DNA of 64,000 nt from Amblyomma americanum (Eukaryota > Arthropoda > Arachnida > Ixodida > Ixodidae), in contig NC_135497.1 of the NCBI RefSeq assembly GCF_052857255.1, positions 112,668,808-112,732,807 on the forward strand, read 5' to 3'. Position 1 is the stretch's first letter, and each line of letters begins with the position of its first letter. A program made the translations under genes and the position numbers. This document shows positions 52,269 through 63,687 of this stretch, one piece after another. A model generated the notes under the pieces. That model ran no database searches, had not been told where the DNA came from, and saw only the letters and a program-made list of their open reading frames with translations.

Positions 52269-52355
<87 letters not shown>
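52268..52355. repeat. (TTTA)n microsatellite (expanded copy)
   Basis: 22 TTTA units against nine at 436-471. Confidence 0.93.
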
Positions 52356-53719
52356 CATATTACAGATACCTCAAGAGCCTTTGGGTGAGGACCTTATATG
52401 AGGGGTAAAGCTAAAGGTGCTCATTTGGGAGTAGCACACCTAAAGGTACTCCTTCGAGGACAATACATAGGGGGGTGGGGGGTCAGTGTAAAAACATGTA
52501 TAAGGAACATCATTAACACGCAAAGGACAATAAACAGGTAAGGTTTAACATGGAAAAATAACTAAGCGCCAGAGAGTAAATAAACAGGCGATTAGAAAGA
52601 ATATAATACAAAGTATAGGTTTAAAAAATAATAAGGCGTAATGGACATGACAAATACTACAATTTACGTAGTAGGCACGAAAAGAACGGAAGTAATCGAA
52701 AAAGTTCAGTAAATGGAAAACATGGAAACTGGAAGCATTTCAAATGCGAACGTCTCTGCAGATGAGATCAAAAAATGCGAATGCGTTAGATTCAATGGCT
52801 ATATGCGCTGGTATATCATTCCTATCTATGATAGTGTGTGGTATGAATGACTTCGCAAATGCAGATGAACGACACGCGGTGTGTTTAACTCTGTGTGGGG
52901 CTGGTTGAGTCGCGGAAAGGCGGCTGATGGTGATTGGAATAAATCGTGGTGAAGAGATGGATGGTGATGCAGTTAATAGAAAAGCGTTAGTAGTGATAGT
53001 TTACGGCAGTGAGATAAGCCTTCTAATTCGGCGCGATTTTTTAAGGCAGTGACGCAGGTAGCATATGAGTATTCTGAAAACAAAACGTGCCGCCTGGTTC
53101 TGCAAGGACTAAATGTTAGCTACGAGATAGGCTTGGTCAGGATCCCAAATGGCTAGTGCGTATTCAATCTTCTGACAAATGAGTGCTATGAAGTTAAGTT
53201 TCTTCAGGTGCGGGGGAGCCAGTCAGAGGTTTTGCTTTATCAGGCCGAGGAAGAGAACGGTGGTTGGTAAAGTTATATTAATGTGGTTAAGCCATGTTAA
53301 GTCTGAATGCAGGCGACCTCTGAGGTATACTTGTAAATAGTTGCAAGTTCGACCGAATCGTTATTTAAGTAATAGGTTATGGGAATGCGAAAATTGCAAG
53401 TGAAAGACATAAGTTTAGTTTTAGAAGAATTAAGTGGCGTAAGCCAAGATGTGCACCATGCTGTTACTACATCAAGGTCAGTTTACAAACACTGTTGGTC
53501 AGTGTTAGAAACAATATTACGGCATATCATGTAGTCATGAGCAAACAGCATAACTGGAGAAGACACGGAGATAGGTGAATCATTAGCATATATTAAATAG
53601 AGGAGTGGACGAAGAACGATCCCCTGTGGTAACCCTGATGTGATTTTAGAGTAAGCGGAGTTGTAGTTGTTAATGGAGATAAAATGAAGTCCGGCGTTTC
53701 TTGGGTTTGACATCAGCAG
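52356..53719 (-). pseudogene. Decayed LINE RT fragment (duplicate of 472-1835)
   Basis: Same SGLPQG motif and same FAHD mutated box at 53713-53483, essentially unchanged. Confidence 0.75.
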
Positions 53720-53755
53720 TTTAGATTGAACGCGGACATGGACGCAGAAATATAA

Positions 53756-54159
53756 GAAATTTCCACGTTAGATCCGGGAACATCATCATTAGCCTGACTA
53801 CACCCATTGCAGGGCAAAGACCTCTCGTATGTCTCTACAATTATTTCTGTCCTTTGCGAGCTGCGCCCACCGTATTCCTGCAAACTTCTTAATATCATCC
53901 ACCCATCTAACCTTCTGCAACCCCCGCTACGCTTGCCTTCTCTTGGAATCCACTGCTTCACCCTTAACGAGCAGAGGTTATCTTGCGTTCGCATTACATG
54001 CCCTGCCCAAGCTCATTTATTCCTCTTGATTTCGACTAGGATGTCATTAACACGCGTTTGTTCCCTTACCCACTCTGCCCACTCCCGGTGTCTTAACGTT
54101 ACACCTATCATTTTTCTTTACATGGCTTGCTGTGTTGTCCTTAGCTTAAGGTGAACCCT
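53756..54159 (-). pseudogene. RTE C-terminal fragment (duplicate of 1872-2275)
   Basis: Encodes the same GHVMRTQDN and WIPREGKRS stretches. Confidence 0.7.
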
Positions 54160-54484
54160 TTTCATTAGATCAGGAGGAAATTACAAATTATTACCGTACT
54201 TGGGATGAATGGTGTCATTAGCTTCTTGTAGTTTTATACCACGCTACCATATGTGTAGTGCCTGGAAATGATGCATTCCAAATCGACTTCCGACGAGTTA
54301 CTGTATCCTTCAAGTCCCTACAGTACTGCGACACCTGTTTCAGCACAGCACAAATTGTAGTGCACTATTTTTACGCAAGTGTTATTTCTTGGTGAACCAG
54401 TGCAATGGCACGAGGCCAAAAAGGAGAGGACGGGACAAGTGCTGGTGTGTTCGCTCACAGCTGAGACCCGCAGTGTGCTGACGC

Positions 54485-54619
54485 CTGTAGTGGCTCAGTG
54501 GTATGAGCATTTTCCTCAAATGGGAGGTGTGGGGCATAATTCCTAGTGCTCCCAGCTACCCACCAGTGATAAATGCGTACAAGCTTTCCCCTAGCCTCTT
54601 GCACTATCGAAATATTGCT
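54485..54619 (+). mobile_element. SINE relic (duplicate of 2601-2735)
   Basis: Same sequence, but box A here reads GTAGTGGCTCAGTGGTATGA, closer to the SINE consensus than the left copy (CAGTCGTATGA). Confidence 0.55.
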
Positions 54620-54883
54620 TGCAGATGCTTATTGGCCCGCCTTGTGAACGAAGCCTTCTTTGAGAGGGCTGGTGATAAAGGTGTAATGAAATTGCTTAAC
54701 TGCGATAGCTACAACTCTTTTTTTAAGGAATCTTTTAACTGACACGTTATATATACACACAGTTGTGTGCGAAGGGACTTGCAGCGTTTTCAGAGAGTGT
54801 GCTGCACCTAGCAGCGATTGCTTTGTTTCAGGTGAATTTTGCATCCTTCATGTCGTATGTTATGTGGTTCTTTTATGCCATAT

Positions 54884-57489
54884 AATTTATAATAATATAA
54901 TTTATTGGTCTTTCATTACATATAATGGAGGAGATAAGGCAAAAAGCTGCGTACGCAGCTTGACTAAGGCCTTATCCCCTCAAAGGCAAAACAGTCGTGA
55001 ACACAGACCGAACACCGATCAGAAACTAGTAACAAAGAATAATGAAGACAATAGTTACAAATGTACAATAGATTCAAGTATCTGCGCCAAAGAAAAACAA
55101 ATTTCGGTTAGGAGCAAACACAAAATGCAGTGGTAGGCCAAGTCGACAATGTACACAATGAAGAAATTATGGGTACGGAAGGAGCATGAGTAGCACAGCA
55201 TATTATGACGTGAAGCAATGAAGGCACATAAAAATGTCTAGCACATCATTTGACATAGGAAAGCAAAGGAAAAAACGGTTAGGTTCTTACTCGCTGAGCA
55301 TTAAATATAGCGATAAGGACACAAAAAGTATGGTACAGCGGCACATTGCTTAAGATATAAAACTAATAAGGACATTACAAAAATAGTGTCGTGAATTATC
55401 ATGAAGGAAAAAAAAGTTGTTTTAAATGTTTGAGGTGAATGTTAAGAATGTCTATATTTGCTTGAAGAAAATTGTTGAGAAGAGTTGGTATCTGATATTT
55501 TAGAGAGTGTGTTGCATAATTAGTTCGATAATGCTCTACTTTCCAGTATAAGGGATTTCGCGTATTATAACCCGATGGCTCCTTGATTACCAACTCACCA
55601 AGGTTAATAAGATAATTATTGTGCTGTAGTTTGCCACGAATCAAACATTTACAAAGCTGCTATCTATGTATATCATTAACGCTTAGCAAATTCAGGTTAT
55701 GGAGCAAGGGTGCAATCGGATGATCATAGGCAGACCGGGTCATAACACGGATTGCCTTATTTTAGAGCCGGGACAGTTTTAACTTGTTGCTTAGTGTGGT
55801 AGTACCCCATACAAGAATGCAATAATTTATGTGCGACATGAACAGAGAATTGTATAGGATTAATGCTATTTTCTGAGGAAGGTAGTCTCTATGGCGGTGA
55901 AAAATACCAACCATATTTCCTAACTTGGAAGCTATGTGGTGCACATGGGCGTCCCAAGACAAGGTTTCTGTAAATAATACGCCTAGCGTTTTAAAACTAG
56001 GTACTATCTCTACTGTGCAATTATTGAGGGTAAGTGTTGTGTTTTGCGGAACAGATCGAGACTTTGCGCGATAAATGATGGCTTTAGTTTTTGTTTCATT
56101 AATTACTAGACCATTTGCCCTTGCCCAGTTACTAACTTTATGTAGAATTGAGTTACCGGTATCAAGAAGTTCTGTGCACGTGTCTGATGAGAGTAATATG
56201 GTGGTGTCGTCTGCATATATTACAAATTCTGCTCGTGCATCAATTGCTGAAATGTCATTAAGATATATGTTAAATAAAAGTGGACCCAATATACTGCCTT
56301 GAGGAACTCCAGAGTTAACTGGCAACGGACATGATGGGTGATCGTTTATGCTTACGTACTGGGAGCGACTACTCAGATAAGACTTCGGTAAGTCTAAAGG
56401 TGGGCCATATATACCATAATATTGTAATTTGTCAGTAAGAAGATTGCGATTCATGTAGTCAAATGCTTTAGTGAAATCAATGAATATGCTTAGTACAAAT
56501 TTCTTAGCCTCCAGATTTTTAATTATATATTCTTTCTGCTTAAGAGGAGCTAACTGAGTTGATCGGTACTTGCGAAAACCGTACTGATCGTCGCTTAGTA
56601 TATTCATCTTTTCACAGTATGATGTAAGCCGTTTGTGAATTAATTTTTTAAGTCCTTTCTAGAAGACTGGCAAGATAGAAATAGGACGGTAGTTATTGAG
56701 ATTATTTTTTTCACCTTTTTTATGGATGACAGTTACTTTCGCTAACTACATTGATGCAGGAAAGACACCATCTCTGAAGCACATATTAAATATATCGGTA
56801 AGAATGGGGGCTATGATGTCTAGTACAAATTTGATAGGCTTGATTTGCATGTTATATGCATCACAGCTGCAACTGTTTTTGAGGGACATAAACGCGGTGA
56901 TTACTTCGTTCTCAGTTACTGGATGGAGATACATACTGTTTGTGTGGTTAGGTTTTATAAAAGAACTTGCAGCACCGGTCAACGTCGGTGTCGGCAAATT
57001 AGTAAAGTATTCATTGAATACATTCGCTAAGTCAGAACCGGATATTGTTCGACCATTTATGACAAGATCGTCTACACAACTTGAAGATGCTGACCGATTT
57101 AAGAGACTGTTTAGTTTGTTCCACGTAACTTTAACGTCACTGGCGGTACTTTGAAATGCATTTTCAAGGTAACTTACTTTAGCAACCTTCAGTGCTTTAT
57201 TAAGATTGTTGCGGTATTTTTTGAACTCGCGCAAGTCGCTGACTTCACGGGTGGCTAAGAATTTGCGAAACAGTTGATTCTTCATGGTAATTTTGGTTAA
57301 CAATTGAGTCGTTATCCAAGGTTTTCGAATTCTTTTAGAGGTACGATATTCTATAACAGGAAAGTATTGATTATAAAGTGTACTTGATTTGTCACGGAAC
57401 AAATCAAATGCGTCACCTGCGTTTACAGCATTTATCACATACGACCAATTGACGTTCTGTAGATCCTGACGAAACCTTATCAAACTTGA
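54884..57489 (-). mobile_element. LINE 3' half (duplicate of 3000-5600)
   Basis: RT pieces at 57489-56746, 56607-55762 and 55644-55399. It shares the TAG before KGLEK. It adds its own nonsense codons near 55763 (LSRL then stop) and near 56747. The frameshift seen at 5230 in the left copy is absent here (TTTGTTCCACG retained at 57114-57124), so that deletion occurred after the duplication. Confidence 0.85.
57476..57489. repeat. Target-site duplication of the PLE dimer, left
   Basis: CTTATCAAACTTGA, identical to 61926-61939. Confidence 0.8.
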
Positions 57490-57681
57490 GTGGATGAAGC
57501 GCACAAAAGGCACGGCATATAGGCAAAGACGGACACGACACAGGCGCTACTTGCAACTGTTTATTGGATACACGCACGGCTTATTTATAGCCAAGAGGTA
57601 GGGGTGATGGAAAAAAAAAAACACAAGCAAAGGGTAAAAGATACTGGCGATGGTATGGATACTGCATGGTAGGGAAGTGAC

Positions 57682-58206
57682 TCAAATCTTTCTAAACTTA
57701 TCTAAAAATATACTCTCATTCTTATGTATGACTAGCGATGGGGTGCTAATGCAGGAACTCCCGCCTTTATTAATCCGGTGGGCTTCTAGCAGTTCTCGGG
57801 CAGTCTTATCTTTACTTCTGCAAATGATTTGAGTTTCCTGGAGCTTTGGTTGACAATTCTTCTTCTCTTCTTTGCCGCAGTCCTTGCAGTGATGCGGCAA
57901 ATGTGACCCGGTACCAACTCTTAGTGATCGTTTGTGCTCGGTTAAACGTGCATTAATACATCGGCCTGTCTGGCCGATGTACACCTTTCCACAGGTCAGC
58001 GGGATGCTATAAACCACCCCCACAGTGCATTTCAGAAACGGGTTTACATGCTTAATTTCACATTCTGTTGATTTGGCATCATCATTTCCAATCTTTCGAC
58101 ACAGCGATGCAAGTTTTCTGGGTGCAGAGAAGACCACTGGTACTTTGTATTTTGCAGCAACACGCTTAAGATTATGAGCCACTTTGTGGGAGTATGGAAT
58201 CACCAC
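57682..58206 (-). pseudogene. PLE GIY-YIG endonuclease, minus-strand unit
   Basis: 174 residues, open, with GVVYSIPL and VYIGQTGRC, RLTEHKRSL, and a Cys/His cluster ending EEKKNC. Compared with the left copy the core Ile is retained. It is out of frame with its RT. Confidence 0.8.
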
Positions 58207-59724
58207 CGGTTTGATTTTCTTTTCAGATACTTCACCATCTTCGCTCTTTCTTTCTCTTTCTTCTTTTTTACTTTTTTCAGTAATGCTTCCGTGACAGAAC
58301 TAATTACCAGGGAAGGAAAGCCTGCCTGTCTAAGCTTTTGTATCTGTATATCAAAGCTTTCCTGTACTTTATGACAGCACGATTTTTTGAGAGATGTTTC
58401 AAGGCACATGATGGCAATGGCACGTTTCACAGTTTTAGGGTGCGTCGAATCGTAGGGCAACAATTCTTTGCGGGCACAAGGTCGATACATCCAGCAAACG
58501 CCTTCGTCAGTAATGGTTATGTCAATATCTAAAAACTGCAACTTTTTTTATTCCGCGAGTTCATAAGTAAAATCCAAACCCTTGCCATGTTGTTTAAAAT
58601 CTAAAAGGATATCCTGCACAGTTTGCAAATAAGTCAAGGGTGATTGCTTAGTCAATATAATTAAAAAATCGTCAACGTACCTAAAGGTCTTGAGAACTTT
58701 GCTTGCGTCAAATGCCACCGATAAGGTTCTGTCAATGCCCGCAAGAAAGATGTTGCACAGTACGGGAGCGACGCACGAACCAATGCATATTTCTCTTTTT
58801 TGCACATTATTTCACTTTGAAAAGAAACGCTTGTCGAAGACAAATAAAACTCTAAGAGTGCTAAAAAGTTATCTGCAGATATTCCGGCAGTATTTTGGAA
58901 AGCAATCAGGCCGCTTGTTTCAATGCAGGCCAAGACATGCCATCAACTCTGCATGTGGTATAGAGTAAAAGAGATCAACCACATCTACAAAAAAAAATAC
59001 AACCTAGTGATTCGTTCTCGCGCAGCAATTGAATGATTTCCAGACTGTTCTTGACACCAAACGGATCTTCCAGTACCAGGTTATTGAGTTGTTTTTGAAG
59101 GTAGCGGCTAACAAGATTTTGCCAGGATCCTCTTTCGCTCACTATGCACCTGAAAGGTACACCTTCCTTGTGTGTCTTCGCAGTGAAAAACACATCCAAA
59201 CTATTGCGCTTGCTGTCGTGAATACCTTTTGCGAGCTTCTGTAAACCGAGTTCTTCACATACGGAAATTGCCCGAATTTTTACCTTTCCAGGTTTCAGTT
59301 TTGTAGTCTTGAAATTCTTGTGGATGGCCTGGACTGCTTTCTCGCTGAACATGCCTGACGGCAAGACGACGAAGCCTCCTTCTTTGTCGGCCTGCATAAG
59401 TCGTAGGTTAATTTCGTGAAAAAATCTACGACATGCTTCATTGGAGATCGTTGGCGAGGTCCGAATGTTGGTACCGTCCTGATAAGGCTGTCAACACCGT
59501 CGAGCAGGCACCTTTCCTTGTCCTCCACATCGGCTTTGTTAGAAATCTGTCGATTGAGGGAAAGGAGCTCATGTTCCGGGATCCTCGGCTCGAGGCTGTA
59601 CTTCGGTCCCTTCTTGATGACTCGAACGACGTCTTCCGGAACGTATGCTCCCCCGAGAATCTGAAGAGCCGTACCGCCGTCTTGGGCTTCTTTCCTTCCT
59701 TTGGGTAGCAAAAGCTTTGGGTAG
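58200..59724 (-). pseudogene. PLE reverse transcriptase, minus-strand unit
   Basis: Pieces 59724-59410 (N-terminal, GGTALQILGGAYVPEDVV), 59397-58975 (ADKEGGFVVLPSG to the motif A region), 58933-58548 (RT motifs including the YVDD box) and 58541-58200. The 59410 break replaces the FNDND sequence of the other arm. A 2-bp loss near 58807 and a TAA at 58548 break the frame further. Confidence 0.8.
59646..59724. other. Asymmetric centre of the PLE palindrome
   Basis: 79 bp present once, between GGAACGTA (ending 59645) and TACGTTCC (starting 59725). On the minus strand it continues the N-terminal PLE frame, so the minus unit is the longer one and the plus unit is 5'-truncated exactly at 59725. Confidence 0.75.
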
Positions 59725-60882
59725 TACGTTCCGGAAGACGTCGTTCGAGTCATCAAGAAGGGACCGAAGTACAGCCTCGAGCCGAGGATCCCGGAACATG
59801 AGCTCCTTTCCCTCAATCGACAGATTTCTAACAAAGCCGATGTGGAGGACAAGGAAAGGTGCCTGCTCGACGGTGTTGACAGCCTTATCAGGACGGTACC
59901 TACTTTCGGACCTCGCCAACGATCTCCAATGAAGCATGTCGTAGATTTTTTCAACGACAATGACCTACGACTTATGCAGGCCGACAAAGAAGGAGGCTTC
60001 GTCGTCTTGCCGTCAGGCATGTTCAGCGAGAAAGCAGTCCAGGCCATCCACAAGAATTTCAAGACTACAAAACTGAAACCTGGAAAGGTAAAAATTCGGG
60101 CAATTTCCGTATGTGAAGAACTCGGTTTACAGAAGCTCCCAAAAGGTATTCACGACAGCAAGCGCAATAGTTTGGATGTGTTTTTCACTGCGAAGGCACA
60201 CAAGGAAGGTGTACCTTTCAGGTGCATAGTGAGCGAAAGAGGTTCCTGGCAAAATCTTGTTGGCCGCTACCTTCAAAAACAACTCAATAACCTGGTACTG
60301 GAAGATCCGTTTGGTGTCAAGAACAGTCTGGAAATCATTCAATTGCTGCGGGAGAACGAATCACTAGGTTATATTTTTTCTGTAGATGTGGTTGATCTCT
60401 TTTACTCTATACCACATGCAGAGTTGATGGCATCTGTCTTGGCCTGCATTGAAACAAGCGGCCTGATTGCTTTCCAAAATACTGCCGGAATATCTGCAGA
60501 TAACTTTTTAGCACTCTTAGAGTTTTATTTGTCTTCGACAAGCGTTTCTTTTCAAAGTGAAATGTATGTGCAAAAAAGAGAAATATGCATTGGTTCGTGC
60601 GTCGCTCCCGTACTGTGCAACATCTTTCTTGCGGGCATTGACAGAACCTTATCGGTGGCATTTGACGCAAGCAAAGTTCTCAAGACCTTTAGGTACGTTG
60701 ACGATTTTTTAATTATATTGACTAAGCAATCACCCTTGACTTATTTGCAAACTGTGCAGGATATCCTTTTAGATTTTAAACAACATGGCAAGGGTTTGGA
60801 TTTTACTTATGAACTCGCGGAAGAAAAAAAGTTGCAGTTTTTAGATATTGACATAACCATTACTGACGAAGGCGTTTGCTGA
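59725..60882 (+). pseudogene. PLE reverse transcriptase, plus-strand unit (best preserved)
   Basis: Open from 59725; first Met 59842, 346 residues. It carries QADKEGGFVVLPSG, GVPFRCIVSERG, motif A VDVVDLFYSIP with Asp182, motif B GSCVAPVLCNIFL, and the catalytic YVDD at 285-288. It ends at TGA 60880-60882, where the left copy has TGG (Trp), so one nonsense mutation cuts it before the linker to the nuclease. A TAG directly precedes 59725, so the 5' end is not native. Confidence 0.85.
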
Positions 60883-61166
60883 ATGTATCGACCTCGTGCC
60901 CGCAAAGAATTGTTGCCCTACGATTCGACGCACTCTAATACTGTGAAACGTGCCATTGCTATCATGTGCCTTGAAACATCTCTCAAAAAATCGTGCTGTC
61001 ATAAAGTACAGGAAAGCTTTGATATACAGATACAAAAGCTTAGATAGGCAGGCTTTCCTTCCCTGGTGATTAGTTCTGTCACGGAAGCATTACTGAAAAA
61101 AGTAAAAAAAAAGAAAGAGAAAGAAAGAGCGAAAATGGTGAAATATCGGAAAAGAAAATCAAACCG

Positions 61167-61691
61167 GTGGTGATTCCATACTCCCACAAAGTGGCTCATA
61201 ATCTTAAGCGTGTTGCTGCAAAATACAAAGTACCAGTGGTCTTCTCTGCACCCAGAAAACTTGCATCGCTGTGTCGAAAGATTGGAAATGATGATGCCAA
61301 ATCAACAGAATGTGAAATTAAGCATGTAAACCCGTTTCTGAAATGCGCTGTGGGGGTGGTTTATAGCATCCCGCTGACCTGTGGAAAGGTGTACATCGGC
61401 CAGACAGGCCGATGTATTAATGCACGTTTAACCGAGCACAAACGATCACTAAGAGTTGGTACCGGGTCACATTTGCCGCATCACTGCAAGGACTGCGGCA
61501 AAGAAGAGAAGAAGAATTGTCAACCAAAGCTCCAGGAAACTCAAATCATTTGCAGAAGTAAAGATAAGACTGCCCGAGAACTGCTAGAAGCCCACCGGAT
61601 TAAAAAAGGCGGGAGTTCCTGCATCAGCACCCCATCGCTAGTCATACATAAGAATGAGAGTATATTTTTAGATAAGTTTAGAAAGATTTGA
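61167..61691 (+). pseudogene. PLE GIY-YIG endonuclease, plus-strand unit
   Basis: 174 residues, open: VVY at 64-66, VYIGQT at 75-80, then RLTEHKRSL and HHCKDCGKEEKKNC. It is nearly identical to the minus-strand unit. It is separated from its RT by the nonsense codon at 60880 and a shift near 60990. Confidence 0.8.
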
Positions 61692-61989
61692 GTCACTTCC
61701 CTACCATGCAGTATCCATACCATCGCCAGTATCTTTTACCCTTTGCTTGTGTTCTTTTTCTATCACCCCTAACTCTTGGCTATAAATAAGGCGTGCGTGT
61801 ATCCAATAAACAGTTGCAAGTAGCGCCTGTTTCGTGTCCGTCTTTGCCTATGTGCCGTGTCTTTTGTTCGCTTCATCCACTCAAGCTATGAACCAACTTG
61901 CCCAAGAACGTGTTTTACTACAATACTTATCAAACTTGAAGACAAAATTTTTTGATACAATACAGATCGCGCGGTGTTTATTCGTTTTC

Positions 61990-62695
61990 TACCTAACTTA
62001 ACACATATAAAATTGGAAGATGATCACTGAAGCCGTAAGCCATAACTCCTGACACAGTTTGGTTTAATTCGTAATTAGTTAGAAATAAATCAATTAGCGT
62101 TGCAGAACTGCATGTAACTCTTGTGGGTAGTTTAATAGTATTTTTTATGTAATGTGTCTTAAGTAGAAGACTGAGCTCTCACAGCTGATGAATTTGAAAG
62201 AATGTTAAGATTAAAATCACCGCCACAGACAACATGAAGTCTATTCTCATTAACATATGTAAACAGACGTTCGAGAAACGCAAAAAAAGGTGAATAATTT
62301 CCTTCTGGTGGCCTGTATATTGTTACCAGTATGGGTTTGTCGCATAGTACTGATAGTACTTCTATATCTCTAGTGCAAAGTGTAAAAGATGGCAGCAGCT
62401 CATACTTTATGGTGTCATGTAATAATGATACACCCCCTCCACGACTGTATGTTCTGTTCAAGTTGGATGTATTGTAACCAGGAAGTCTGTAGGCGTCCAT
62501 ATCACATGTGCACCAAGTTTCAGAGAACATTATAACCCGATATTGAATTCTTGACTGACTGAAAAAGGTGTCTAGTAAAGTACTTTTATTTCTTGCCGAC
62601 TGCGTGTTCACGTGAAATACCTTAAACGAAGTTTGGAAACCTGCACCAAGAAAGTTGTATATTTTATCTGGATCTATGTAACATTCACCTGACAT
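61990..62695 (-). pseudogene. LINE ORF2 APE-type endonuclease
   Basis: 178-residue frame from Met 62695: FHVNTQSARNKS (the N of APE motif I), a FSETW motif (catalytic Glu), RGGGVSLL, TIYRPPEGN, and GGDFNLNIL (catalytic Asp-Asn). It stops at 62159. In another frame downstream come TLIDLFLTN and FSDHLPI with the catalytic His, then further stops. All four endonuclease motifs can be seen, but a frameshift near 62165 separates them. Confidence 0.82.
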
Positions 62696-62738
62696 TTAAG
62701 AAAAAAGAATCCGCTTAACCAAACAACAACCATGGAAA

Positions 62739-62895
62739 CTACAGTTCTATCGTTGCCAGGTCACCTACTGTCTTGACGCGCCACGCATTCTCGCCATCTT
62801 TCCGCCTGACAAAGATCTTTGCATTCCTGTGCCATGCATACTGGAAGTTGTGGCTTTTCGCCCATTATTTCGCGTCCCAGAGAAGAGCCCTGCAA
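62739..62895 (-). pseudogene. LINE ORF1 C-terminal remnant
   Basis: The minus strand ends in WAKSHNFQYAWHRNAKIFVR, then DLATIEL and a stop at 62739. It aligns with WAKQAGFAYVWHVNGKILVR of the intact ORF1 at 29511-30425. A stop precedes WAKS. It supports ORF1-ORF2 order and common ancestry of the two LINEs. Confidence 0.7.
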
Positions 62896-63372
62896 TGCTT
62901 AGTCAAGTTTTCTTGAATGTAAACTGAGACTTTTTGCCACCGATAAGAACAGGAATTTTCTTTCGCATTTTGAAGCGTTATGTGCACTTTCAAAATAGAA
63001 ATTAATTACTTCTATGATCACTCGAATGTTTACTGGATGAATACCGGGAATTTGATGCTGCTATTTCCATCAATTATGACGCATTTTACGAAATTTTACA
63101 CATCCCTGCAAAATAAACTACCGGTATTTTTCGCTCAGAAGCTAACAAATTGTCTTACTTAAGACAATTGAGGGAAACAAAAAGTGGAAGCTGAACAGAT
63201 AACGAAAATGCTTTGATGAGAAATTTTTGTTCCTTGGATGATGTCGAACATTTACTGCAGTAAAAAAACCTTCGACCACAGGTTAATTACGGTCCTTAAA
63301 GGAGATTTCAAGGTGCAACAAGGGCAACCACGCGACAGATGCAGGAAGAAACTAGTGCCCTTCTTGCTGCAT
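62896..63372. other. Unassigned sequence present only in the right-hand copy
   Basis: No coding, RNA or repeat signal recognised. It lies between the LINE 5' break and the Aurora 3' flank, so it may be original flanking DNA lost from the left copy. Confidence 0.5.
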
Positions 63373-63582
63373 GGCTTGAAACAGCTCCATCTGTGAACAC
63401 ACGCCTAAACCACCAGTTTGAGCATCAAACTTTAGCCGGCAGGTGAGAAATAAAAGCTGTAGAGGTGCTGATAAAAGCACTTTTAAAAAAGCACAGCTCT
63501 GTTGGGGCTGTCAGATAAAATATGCTGCACACAGATCATGTACACTCTTTATGTACAGGTGGGCTCCCGGCGGAATCTTTGT

Positions 63583-63687
63583 TCAGAGTGTCTTGCACTC
63601 TATACTGGTGTCGGCATTTGTGGTCACCCAGGGGTGACTCAGGACCTCATCTAGAGAAATTCGGTCGGCAGGCCGTATCTTCAACAA
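63583..63687 (-). CDS. AURKB: Second copy of Aurora kinase exon 7
   Basis: Identical by eye to 7668-7772, with the same polypyrimidine tract and AACAG acceptor at 63688 and the same stop. It is therefore intact at coding and splice level. Its upstream exons, if they exist, lie beyond the right edge of the window, because the gene runs on the minus strand. Either it ends a second, tandem Aurora gene or it is a duplicated 3' fragment or assembly duplicate. The inverted exon 2 at 47679 cannot be its partner, because it lies on the opposite strand. Confidence 0.8.
   Translation of the reverse strand: MLKIRPADRISLDEVLSHPWVTTNADTSIECKTL

Larger units (their letters stand above)
57490..61925. mobile_element. 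Head-to-head Penelope-like inverted dimer inside a LINE
   Basis: Two PLE copies in opposite orientation share a centre at 59646-59724. The minus-strand unit runs 59724 to 57490 and the plus-strand unit 59725 to 61880, with 45 extra bases to 61925. Both 3' UTRs face outward and the 5' ends meet. The whole is flanked by the 14-bp duplication CTTATCAAACTTGA. It interrupts LINE ORF2 between endonuclease and RT. Inverted and partial tandem arrangements are known for Penelope elements; here both RT and nuclease are present in each arm. Confidence 0.88.
61926..62895 (-). mobile_element. LINE 5' half on the far side of the PLE dimer
   Basis: Begins with the target-site duplication and continues the same minus-strand LINE as 54884-57489: endonuclease end with FSDHLPI near 62010, the endonuclease frame 62695-62159, a short spacer, then the end of ORF1 up to about 62895. 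It is 5'-truncated within ORF1. This segment is deleted from the left copy of the duplication. Confidence 0.8.

Noticed and set aside
59295..60062. 255-residue minus-strand frame crossing the PLE centre
   Set aside because: It reads one arm in sense and then continues antisense through the opposite arm; only the part within 59410-59724 is PLE protein.
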